Source of the DNA: Flavobacterium sp.
GTDB lineage: Bacteria; Bacteroidota; Bacteroidia; Flavobacteriales; Flavobacteriaceae
Length of the DNA stretch: 40,361 nt
Direction of reading: 5' to 3'
Assembly: GCA_014377455.1 (NCBI GenBank)
Contig: JACMPO010000222.1
Span: 1-40,361 of the forward strand
In this document: in pieces, positions 33,515 through 40,361 of the stretch
How positions within the stretch are numbered: the stretch's first letter is position 1
How the letters are laid out: each line of letters opens with the position of its first letter
Program-made: the position numbers and the translations under genes
The notes under the pieces: generated by a model
The model's input: the letters and a program-made list of their open reading frames with translations, nothing else
Told to the model about the DNA's origin: nothing
Databases searched by the model: none

Positions 33515-36430
33515 TTGTTAAAACGTTTTACCTTGAAAATCACAATTATTAAATACACTATAGCAGTCGGAATTGCAATTATTTTTGTAGCTTGTTCTAC
33601 TAAAAAAAATAGTTTTTTATCCCGAAATTCTCATGCTTTAAGTTCCAAATATAACATTCTTTATAATGGTGGAGTAGCCTTAGATAAAGGAATTACTGAC
33701 CTTAAACTTCAATATAAAGATAATTTTTGGGAACGACTTCCAGTGGAACGGATGCAAATTTCTGACTCGCAACTTGAATCTAATCAAACAAAAAACGCAA
33801 ACTTTGATCGTGCCGAAGAAAAAGCTACAAAAGCAATCCAAAAACATTCTATGAATATTGACGGAGGAGAAAAAAATCCGCAAATGGACGAAGCGCATCT
33901 CATGTTAGGAAAAGCGCGCTATTACGACCAGCGATTTGTGCCTGCTCTCGAAGCTTTCAATTATGTATTATACAAATATCCAAATAGTGATAAGATTTAT
34001 GAAGTGAAAATTTGGAGAGAAAAAACAAACATGCGCATGGATAATGATGCATTGGCAATTACAAATCTTCGAAAATTATTGAAAGAAATTAAATTTAAAA
34101 ATCAAATTTTTGCCGATGCAAATGCAACTTTAGCTCAAGCATTTTTAAATTTAAAAGAAAAAGATAGTGCCGTTGCAAAGCTGAAAATTGCTGCCGATTT
34201 TACCAAACAAAATGAAGAAAAAGCTCGTTATCGTTTTATTTTAGGTCAAGTTTACGACGAACTTGGATATAAAGACAGTGCTTTTGCCATGTATCAAAAA
34301 GTTATTGACATGAAGCGTAAGTCCTCTCGAAACTACATCATTCAAGCACATGCAAAACAGGCACAACAATTTGATTTTGAAAAAGGAGATACAATTGTAT
34401 TCTTAAAGAAATTCAATAAGCTATTAAAGGATCGTGAAAACAGACCCTTTCTGGATGTTTTAAATCATCAAATGGGATTGTTTTACGACAAATCTAAGAA
34501 ATCTAAAATTGCTGTTTTCTATTATAATAAATCACTTAGAGCAAATTCTTTAGATCAATATTTAAAAGCCTCAAATTACAGAAATTTAGCTTCTATTTAT
34601 TTTGACAAAGCGAAATACGTAACTGCTGGAAAATATTTTGATAGTACTTTAGTTTCTTTAAAACCACGTACTAGAGAATTCAATTTAATTACAAAAAAAC
34701 GTTTAAATCTGGAAGATGTAATTAAATTTGAAGGAATTGCACAACGAAACGATAGTATTTTAAAAATAACCTCTTTATCGTCTTTAGACCGTGATAAATA
34801 TTATCAGGAATATATTGATTTTTTGAAAAAAGATGATGATGCGAAGAAAAAACTAGCAGAAAAAGAAGCCAAATTAAATGCAAGTAAAGCAGATAATGGA
34901 GATTTTATTAATAAAAACGATCCCAAAAACTTAATTCAAAATAATAATCAAGGAGATGTCTTAGCAAAAAATCCTTTGAGTTTACAACCTCCAACTAATT
35001 TCTCTAGTGCTCAAACCAGTACATTTTATTTTTACAATCCAGCCACAATTGCATACGGAAAAATAGAATTTAAGAAAAACTGGGGGAATAGATCTTATGG
35101 AGAAAACTGGCGTTTAAGCTCAAAAAAAACAGAAGATACAACAGTTAAAACAGATGACAGTGCAGATAACGAAACGACATCTGGAAAAAATGATGCTAAA
35201 AAATTAGAAGAAAAATACACCACGGAATTTTACACAAAAAAACTCCCAACTGCCACTAAAGATTTAGATAGTATTGCCAAAGAGCGCAATTTTGCTTACT
35301 TTCAACTAGGAGTAATTTATAAAGAAAAGTTTAAGGAGTACAAGCGCGCTAGTGATAAATTAGAAACTTTGTTAGCCAATAATCCAGAAGAGCGATTGGT
35401 TTTGCCATCTATGTATAATTTGTACAAAATATATGAAATAATCGACAAGCAAAAAGCTGCCATCATGAAGCTTCGGATTACATCACTTTATCCTGATTCT
35501 AGATATGCCCAAATTATAAATAACCCAAGTTTAAATAATGATGTAAGCACGACACCAGAACTTGCTTATGATACACTTTATAAAGAATTTGAAAAAGGAA
35601 ATTTTAGAGAATTACTTCCTAAAGTTGAGCAGGCATTAACACAGTTTGCTGGAGATGAAATAGAACCAAAATTTGAATTATTAAAAGCAAATTTAACAGG
35701 GAAATTTAAAGGACTTATAAACTATAAAAAAGCATTAAATTATGTTGCATTAAGTTATCCAAATAGTGAAGAAGGCAAAGAAACCGAAATATTTATTGCC
35801 ACTAAAATCCCATATTTAGAATCACTTAATTTTAATTCTGAATTCCCTACCAGCTGGAATATTCTTTATAAAGCAGATAATTTAGCAGATAAAAATATCA
35901 TTGTATTATTACAAAAACTTGAAAAATTTGTTAAGGAACGTACTGTAAATAAACTATCTATTTCAACTGATATTTATACATTTGAAAAGAATTTTATCGT
36001 AATTCACGGCATCAAAGAAGTTGACAATGCTAAAGGAATAGCTCAAGTTTTAAAGGAATTTAAAGAATATAAAATTGCTGAAACCGCTTATGTAATTTCA
36101 AGTGAAAACTATAAAGTAGTTCAAATAAAAAAAATATTTGATGACTATGCTACAAACGATTGGTTAAACAAACCGATCATTCCAGTAGAACACAATATAA
36201 CGTTACCATCTGCAGATACTACATCTAAAAAAGGTGGCGTAACAAAAGAGGATGTAAAAAATGCTGTAAATAATGTAAGAAGCGAAGTGAAACCAAGTTC
36301 AAATACTATTAATAATCCTAACAGTCCAACTAATTCGCAACAAGCACCACCTAATAAAGATAGTAAAAATCCAATGGAAATGAATGATCCGGCTGGTAGT
36401 ATTATGCCTCCTGTGATGCCTAAAAAATAA
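33515..36430 (+). CDS. PorW/SprE-like T9SS periplasmic TPR lipoprotein
   Basis: A ~971-residue lipoprotein. The signal ends IFVACSTKK and is followed by FLSRNSHALSSKYNILYNGGVALDKG, the hallmark opening of PorW/SprE, then long runs of TPR helices (about 110-420 and 580-760), a Lys/Asn-rich linker (~440-500), FYFYNPATIAYGKIEFKKNWGNR near 505-525, and a low-complexity Pro/Asn C-terminus. PorW/SprE links the T9SS trans-envelope parts and is needed for gliding. There is no ATG: a TAA precedes TTG 33515, so translation starts there or at TTG 33533, which gives the tidier signal (MKITIIKYTIAVGIAIIFVAC). It is 5 nt upstream of bactofilin. Confidence 0.9.
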   Translation: MLKRFTLKITIIKYTIAVGIAIIFVACSTKKNSFLSRNSHALSSKYNILYNGGVALDKGITDLKLQYKDNFWERLPVERMQISDSQLESNQTKNANFDRAEEKATKAIQKHSMNIDGGEKNPQMDEAHLMLGKARYYDQRFVPALEAFNYVLYKYPNSDKIYEVKIWREKTNMRMDNDALAITNLRKLLKEIKFKNQIFADANATLAQAFLNLKEKDSAVAKLKIAADFTKQNEEKARYRFILGQVYDELGYKDSAFAMYQKVIDMKRKSSRNYIIQAHAKQAQQFDFEKGDTIVFLKKFNKLLKDRENRPFLDVLNHQMGLFYDKSKKSKIAVFYYNKSLRANSLDQYLKASNYRNLASIYFDKAKYVTAGKYFDSTLVSLKPRTREFNLITKKRLNLEDVIKFEGIAQRNDSILKITSLSSLDRDKYYQEYIDFLKKDDDAKKKLAEKEAKLNASKADNGDFINKNDPKNLIQNNNQGDVLAKNPLSLQPPTNFSSAQTSTFYFYNPATIAYGKIEFKKNWGNRSYGENWRLSSKKTEDTTVKTDDSADNETTSGKNDAKKLEEKYTTEFYTKKLPTATKDLDSIAKERNFAYFQLGVIYKEKFKEYKRASDKLETLLANNPEERLVLPSMYNLYKIYEIIDKQKAAIMKLRITSLYPDSRYAQIINNPSLNNDVSTTPELAYDTLYKEFEKGNFRELLPKVEQALTQFAGDEIEPKFELLKANLTGKFKGLINYKKALNYVALSYPNSEEGKETEIFIATKIPYLESLNFNSEFPTSWNILYKADNLADKNIIVLLQKLEKFVKERTVNKLSISTDIYTFEKNFIVIHGIKEVDNAKGIAQVLKEFKEYKIAETAYVISSENYKVVQIKKIFDDYATNDWLNKPIIPVEHNITLPSADTTSKKGGVTKEDVKNAVNNVRSEVKPSSNTINNPNSPTNSQQAPPNKDSKNPMEMNDPAGSIMPPVMPKK

Positions 36431-36435
36431 AGATT

Positions 36436-36837
36436 ATGTTTGATAAAAAACCAAAATCATATACCGATCTTTTAGGGAAAACAAATCGTATTGTCGAAGG
36501 CACTACGATAAAAGGAGATATCATTTCCCCTGCCGATTTTAGATTAGACGGACATTTAATAGGTAATTTCCAGTCGAAAGGAAAAATAGTTATTGGTCCA
36601 GCTGGTAGTATTACGGGAGATATAATTTGTAAAAATTGTGACATTGAAGGAAAATTTGATGGTAAAATTCAAGTTTTAGAAACTTTAAGTCTAAAAGCAA
36701 AATCAATTATTCACGGGGAAGTTATTTGCGGTAAACTTGCTGTTGAACCAGGTGCCACTTTTAGCGCAACCTGTGTGATGAAACCTTATGTTAAAACGCT
36801 TTTGAATGACCAATCTTCCGAAGAAAAAACTGCCTAA
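36436..36837 (+). CDS. Bactofilin family polymer-forming protein
   Basis: A 133-residue bactofilin. TNRIVEGTTIKGDIISPADFRLDGHLIGNFQSKGKIVIGPAGSITGDIICKNCDIEGKFDGKI shows the repeated short strands (each ending in G/D-x-I/L) of the right-handed beta-helix DUF583 core, with short unstructured ends, as in bacterial cytoskeletal bactofilins. It lies 5 nt after PorW/SprE and overlaps the AtpZ gene by 32 nt, so the three are translationally linked. Confidence 0.93.
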   Translation: MFDKKPKSYTDLLGKTNRIVEGTTIKGDIISPADFRLDGHLIGNFQSKGKIVIGPAGSITGDIICKNCDIEGKFDGKIQVLETLSLKAKSIIHGEVICGKLAVEPGATFSATCVMKPYVKTLLNDQSSEEKTA

Positions 36838-37042
36838 CAAATGGCTGGCATTACTTAATATTCCAATTCAAATGGGTATTATTATTTTTGTTTTTGCGTA
36901 TGGTGGAAATTGGCTTGACGAAAAATTTCCAAATTCAAACGCAATTTATGTGAAAATTTTCACGCTTATTGGAGTTGCGCTAGCTTTTTACAACATTAAC
37001 AGACAATTGAAAGAAATAAATAAAATTGACGACCAGAAATAA
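36806..37042 (+). CDS. atpZ: AtpZ/AtpI family ATP synthase accessory membrane protein
   Basis: A 78-residue protein with two membrane helices (~16-34, IPIQMGIIIFVFAYGGNWLD; ~47-65) and basic ends. The first-helix motif MGxxxxxFxxxGxWLDxKFPNS is the AtpZ/AtpI signature (assembly or Mg/Ca transport factor of F-type ATP synthase). The start ATG at 36806 lies within the bactofilin gene (32-nt overlap, other frame), a normal sign of coupling. Unusually, no atp genes follow; EnvC converges 19 nt later, so the ATP synthase locus is elsewhere. Confidence 0.85.
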   Translation: MTNLPKKKLPNKWLALLNIPIQMGIIIFVFAYGGNWLDEKFPNSNAIYVKIFTLIGVALAFYNINRQLKEINKIDDQK

Positions 37043-37057
37043 TTGCAAATGCAACTT
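37036..37057. repeat. 22-bp dispersed repeat, copy B (between AtpZ and EnvC)
   Basis: The same 22-bp word as copy A with one mismatch (A for T at position 6). It covers the AtpZ stop codon and the 3' flank of the minus-strand EnvC gene. Two copies with the same placement after a minus-strand stop are suggestive of a 3'-end or processing signal. Confidence 0.7.
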
Positions 37058-37061
37058 CTAA

Positions 37062-38312
37062 TTATTTAAGCCAACTTTGCGGGTTTGCATAAGTTGTATT
37101 TTGCGAAATCGTAAATTTTATGATTGTATTTCCCTCGGCATTTGTTCTAACTTTTCCTATACTTTGCTTTGTGCTTACTTTATCTCCAGCATTTACCGAA
37201 ACGCTACTTAAGTTTTGATATACCGTAAAGAAATCACCATGCTGAATACAAACCATTAAGTTTACAGGTGATGTTCGCACCACTTTAGTAACTTCGCCAC
37301 TATAAACTGCTCTTGCGCTTGCGCCTTGCTCAGTTGTGATTTCCACTCCACTATTGTGAATTATCAAAGTTTTGTATACTGGATGTGGCACATCGCCATA
37401 ACCTAAAGTAATTGCGCCTTTTTCTACTGGCCAAGGCAAACGACCTTTGTTTGCTTTAAAATTATTGGAAATTAATTGTCCTTCTGGAGTTAATACAATT
37501 TTAGTAGAGTTTTCAATTGCTTTTGTCTCAGCAGCAGTTGTAGTTTTGGGATTTGCTTTTGCATTTGCAGCAGCAGCTTTTCTGTTTGCCTCTACAATTG
37601 CATCACGAATTAATTTCTGAATTTGACCATCAATTTTCTTGCTTTCTTTTTGTTTTGATTTAATTTCAGATGCAATTTGATTTTTGCTTTTCTTTAAACT
37701 ATTTGCAATTTTTTCTTGTTCTTGTTTTTCTTTTTCTAAATCTATTCGTTCTTTTTCTTGCTCAACTATAAGCTTTTGTTTTTCGGTTTTTTGTCCCGAT
37801 AATTTGGCATTATAATCTGATAATTTTTCTGTTTTAGAACTGATTTCTTCGCCTTGCATTTTTCTATAATTGGCATACTGCTTCATGTATTGCGCTCTTT
37901 TATAGGCTTGCAAAAAGTTTTCTGACGATAGTAAAAACATGGCTCGACTTTGTTCCGACCTACTTTTATAGGACTTTACAATCATCTCGGCATAATCTTC
38001 TTTTAAAACTATTAATTCTTTTTTGAGTTTATTTATCTGAACTTGATTTATATACATATCATTACTTAGCAATTTGGCCTGCTTTTCAGTAGTATTAATT
38101 AATTTTTCTTTCAACCCTATTTTCTCTTTTTGGATACTTAAAAGTTTTACAACCGATTTTTCTTTGCTTCTAACATTTTGAAGCATCATTTCTTTCTCAC
38201 GAATTTCTTCTTGAAGTTTAGCTTTTTTTTGCTCCAATTGTTCTTGAGTTTGCTGGCTCCAAGCAGATGAAAAAATTAGTAGTAGCAGGAAAGTATATAT
38301 CGTTTTGTACAT
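37062..38312 (-). CDS. EnvC-like murein hydrolase activator, degenerate LytM (M23) domain
   Basis: A 416-residue exported protein (signal 1-19, ...FSSAWSQ) with a long coiled coil (~20-250, Lys/Glu/Gln-rich) and a C-terminal LytM fold (~285-416). The metal ligands are largely lost: HNSGVEI instead of HxGxDI, and YQNLS and IKFTI where active M23 enzymes have the YaHL histidine and the HFE. This is the EnvC pattern of a non-catalytic activator of amidases in septal peptidoglycan splitting. It follows the DUF4292 gene (31-nt gap) and is the last gene of its operon. Confidence 0.9.
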   Translation of the reverse strand: MYKTIYTFLLLLIFSSAWSQQTQEQLEQKKAKLQEEIREKEMMLQNVRSKEKSVVKLLSIQKEKIGLKEKLINTTEKQAKLLSNDMYINQVQINKLKKELIVLKEDYAEMIVKSYKSRSEQSRAMFLLSSENFLQAYKRAQYMKQYANYRKMQGEEISSKTEKLSDYNAKLSGQKTEKQKLIVEQEKERIDLEKEKQEQEKIANSLKKSKNQIASEIKSKQKESKKIDGQIQKLIRDAIVEANRKAAAANAKANPKTTTAAETKAIENSTKIVLTPEGQLISNNFKANKGRLPWPVEKGAITLGYGDVPHPVYKTLIIHNSGVEITTEQGASARAVYSGEVTKVVRTSPVNLMVCIQHGDFFTVYQNLSSVSVNAGDKVSTKQSIGKVRTNAEGNTIIKFTISQNTTYANPQSWLK

Positions 38313-38343
38313 TTTGTAATTCAGAATTTGGTTACTACTCTAT

Positions 38344-39114
38344 TTAGTTTTTAATGTAAATGCGTTCATATCCGTCAGGAACTTCGTATGGAAAAGATAA
38401 TTCCTCATTAAAAGTCACTCCTTTATAATCAATATTTATTTTGACCTTTCCTTTATTTTGAGTTGCGTCAATTGCAATGTTCAACGGTAAAATCATTTCA
38501 TCATATTTTTTGTATTCTGGATAGGATATTTCTAAAAATCGGTCTTGAGATGGCTGACTAATAACTTCTTTTTTTAGCAAAAAATTATCTGCTTCAAAAA
38601 AATAAGATTTAAAAGTTTTTCCATCAGCATTATCTTCAAGTTTATAGAGTTTGTCTATAATTGAAACTTGATATTTATCATCTATTAATTTGTCTAATGC
38701 TTTACCAATAAACATATTTTGAACTTTATAAAAATCTAAATCGGTTCCAAGCCATTGACTTAATCCTGCATAATCGCCTTCAAAATAATTACTTCCAATT
38801 TTTTCATAATATTGAACCGAATTTGGCGTAATTAAAGCTTTTGCCATGGTAAAGCCTAAAAATCTGATGATTACCAATATTTGCTCGTCTTTTTTTATTC
38901 GGATATCGGCAGTTACATTTTGTGTGTTTTTATCATCTTCGTAATGCGCCGTTGCTTTGATGTACAACGTTGAAAAATCGGTTTTACTGCTGTAATGATT
39001 TTCAATAACTTTAGATGCAGTAATTTTATTACTAGCATTCCCTTCGGCTAAAACTGCCTTTGTTTTACACGAAAAAATTAAAAAAAGTACCGCAAATGCT
39101 AAATATTTATTCAT
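38344..39114 (-). CDS. DUF4292 family lipoprotein
   Basis: A 256-residue lipoprotein (MNKYLAFAVLFLIFSCKTK; lipobox FSC, Cys at 16). The body is a predominantly beta sheet, with ITASKVIENHYSSKTDFSTLYIKATAHY, QVSIIDKLYKLED and KKEVISQPSQDRFLEISYPEYKKYDEMILPLNIAID. I assign DUF4292, a Bacteroidota outer-membrane-associated family of unknown role, sometimes compared with LolA/LolB-like folds. It lies 17 nt after the TPR gene and 31 nt before EnvC in one operon, suggesting a cell-envelope role. Confidence 0.85.
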   Translation of the reverse strand: MNKYLAFAVLFLIFSCKTKAVLAEGNASNKITASKVIENHYSSKTDFSTLYIKATAHYEDDKNTQNVTADIRIKKDEQILVIIRFLGFTMAKALITPNSVQYYEKIGSNYFEGDYAGLSQWLGTDLDFYKVQNMFIGKALDKLIDDKYQVSIIDKLYKLEDNADGKTFKSYFFEADNFLLKKEVISQPSQDRFLEISYPEYKKYDEMILPLNIAIDATQNKGKVKINIDYKGVTFNEELSFPYEVPDGYERIYIKN

Positions 39115-39131
39115 AAAATTTTAATGGTATG

Positions 39132-40361
39132 CTATTGTTTTTTTTGCTTTTTAATAAGGTCATTAGCTTTTGAAAAATAAAGATCTTTGTTTTTAGAATC
39201 TCCTAATCCAGAAAAAGCTTCGCCCAGTTGTAAATTAAAATTTATTTCTAATGTAGCATCATCAATAATGTAATCTAATCCTGTCTCTAGAGCACTTTTT
39301 GCCTTTTTAAAATTTTTTAACTGATTATTTCCCAAACCCGAGTAGTAATATAACTGCGGTTGTGTTGGATATAATTGTAACTGATTGTCCGCAATTTTTG
39401 CAACTTTATCAAATTGTGAATTTTCAGTACAGGTCTGTAAAAGTAACAAAATGGTTTCCATATCGTCGCTTTTGGTTTTCAAATACATTTCGTAGTATTT
39501 AATCGCTTTTATAAAATCTTTTTTAGTTTGATAATATTTTCCAATTTCCTTTGCGACTTGCACTTCTTTATCGTTTTCAAAATACAGAATTGCTTTATCT
39601 AAATCAGGTTCAAATTGTGGATTATTTTTTGTGAAAATTAAAAATTCATTCAAAATTCTATGTTTAATTTTTCTATCTATTTTTTCACTTCCAAAGACAG
39701 TATTCATTGCTTTAACAGCTTCTGGACCTTCATTATTATTTAAATGAAACTTAAATAGACTCACCTGTGCAAAATCGGAATTTGGAATTTCCTTTTCTAA
39801 TTCTTTTGCTACTTCGTTAGCTTTTTCCTCTTGATTGCTTTTTGAATATAAATAAATTAATGAAATATAATTGGCTTCTTCCTTAGGGTTTTTCTTAATT
39901 TCGGCTATCAAATTCTCTTTTTCTGACCCTTGATATTTTGAATCTTGAAGAATTTGCATTTTGTAGTTTTCGCGTTTTTCTGATTTGCCAATAGTAGCAT
40001 TCAATTCGTTAATTAGCGTTAATGCTTTATCAAATTGTTGTGTACTCATGTACAGCGAGGTCAAATCTTCTTTGTAATCTTCTTTAAATTCGATGAGTTT
40101 ATTTATAACAATTATAGCTTGGTTAAAATCTCGAGTTTCATAACACACGTCATACATTCCAGCCCAAAACCATCTGTTTTTTGGATCAATTTTAGTTGCT
40201 TTTTCAAAATTATCATAAGCATCTTTATATTTTTTTTGAGATAAATAATTCTTTCCAAGCTCATAATAAATTATGGCATTTTGGGGTTGTAAATCTTTGC
40301 ATTTTTCGAGCGATTCAATAGCTTTATCATAGTTTTCAATACCTTTTTGTTTTAACGATTC
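39132..40361 (-). CDS. TPR-repeat protein, 5' end beyond the window
   Basis: The frame is open to the last base (40361), reading ESLKQKGIENYDKAIESLEKC... NAIIYYELGKNYLSQKKY at the 5' edge, so the gene begins outside and the Met at 40157 is internal. At least 410 residues, composed of tandem TPRs (for example YYSGLGNNQLKNFKKAKSALETGLDYI). A TPR protein placed before DUF4292 and EnvC suggests envelope or protein-complex scaffolding; specific role unknown. No signal is visible because the start is missing. Confidence 0.9.
   Translation of the reverse strand, partial: ESLKQKGIENYDKAIESLEKCKDLQPQNAIIYYELGKNYLSQKKYKDAYDNFEKATKIDPKNRWFWAGMYDVCYETRDFNQAIIVINKLIEFKEDYKEDLTSLYMSTQQFDKALTLINELNATIGKSEKRENYKMQILQDSKYQGSEKENLIAEIKKNPKEEANYISLIYLYSKSNQEEKANEVAKELEKEIPNSDFAQVSLFKFHLNNNEGPEAVKAMNTVFGSEKIDRKIKHRILNEFLIFTKNNPQFEPDLDKAILYFENDKEVQVAKEIGKYYQTKKDFIKAIKYYEMYLKTKSDDMETILLLLQTCTENSQFDKVAKIADNQLQLYPTQPQLYYYSGLGNNQLKNFKKAKSALETGLDYIIDDATLEINFNLQLGEAFSGLGDSKNKDLYFSKANDLIKKQKKQ

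Noticed and set aside
37062..37500. Active M23 endopeptidase call for the EnvC-like protein
   Set aside because: The metal-binding His/Asp positions are mostly substituted, so a non-catalytic activator is more likely.

Overview
The window is AT-rich chromosomal DNA from a member of the Bacteroidota, almost certainly Flavobacteriaceae and Flavobacterium-like. Evidence: type IX secretion (T9SS)/gliding genes (PorZ, PorW/SprE, PorP/SprF, a giant adhesin with a type B C-terminal sorting domain, a type A domain on PorZ), a SUF locus with SufE, a SufT-like protein and a DUF2480 protein, Bacteroidota-type promoter boxes (TTTG / TAnnTTTG), and almost no Shine-Dalgarno sites. I see no rRNA, tRNA, CRISPR array, prophage or complete IS.

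Layout. 1-8047 (+): end of a giant surface adhesin, then a PorP/SprF-like outer-membrane protein and an OmpA/PorE-like protein, closed by a strong terminator. 8244-10835 (-): a small membrane protein, an Lrp/AsnC regulator and a saccharopine/lysine dehydrogenase-family enzyme. 11072-15181 (+): DUF423 membrane protein, PEP carboxykinase, then a cysteine-synthesis pair (serine acetyltransferase, cysteine synthase). 15285-20682 (-): crotonase, NtrY-like histidine kinase, RecO and PorZ. 20795-30680 (-): the iron-sulfur (SUF) region in two blocks, IscA-like-SufB-SufC-SufD and SufS-lipoprotein-SufE-SufT-DUF2480, separated by an oppositely oriented serine hydrolase and a small membrane protein. 30842-37042 (+): metallo-beta-lactamase-fold hydrolase, subtilase lipoprotein, PorW/SprE, bactofilin, AtpZ. 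37062-40361 (-): EnvC-like factor, DUF4292 lipoprotein and a TPR protein that runs off the window end.

Two things stand out. First, the cysE-cysK pair is preceded by an apparent cysteine attenuator: promoter, 23-codon leader ORF with three consecutive Cys codons, a protector hairpin, a possible antiterminator and an intrinsic terminator just before cysE. Second, the SUF operon has been invaded twice by small four-helix-bundle (23S-IVP-like) genes. Each is tightly bracketed by inverted arrays of a short word (a 7-mer AAAGTCN type, and an 8-mer AATTTGGA type). One copy carries an in-frame stop, the other has supplied the last codons of sufC, and a gene-less relic lies upstream of sufB. This looks like a compact mobile or spreading element class that tolerates insertion between co-transcribed essential genes.

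Functionally, the Cys genes make the sulfur donor that SufS/SufE use, the SUF genes build Fe-S clusters, and the PorZ, PorW, PorP/SprF and adhesin genes belong to T9SS export and gliding. All functional calls are from reading motifs; no database search was run.
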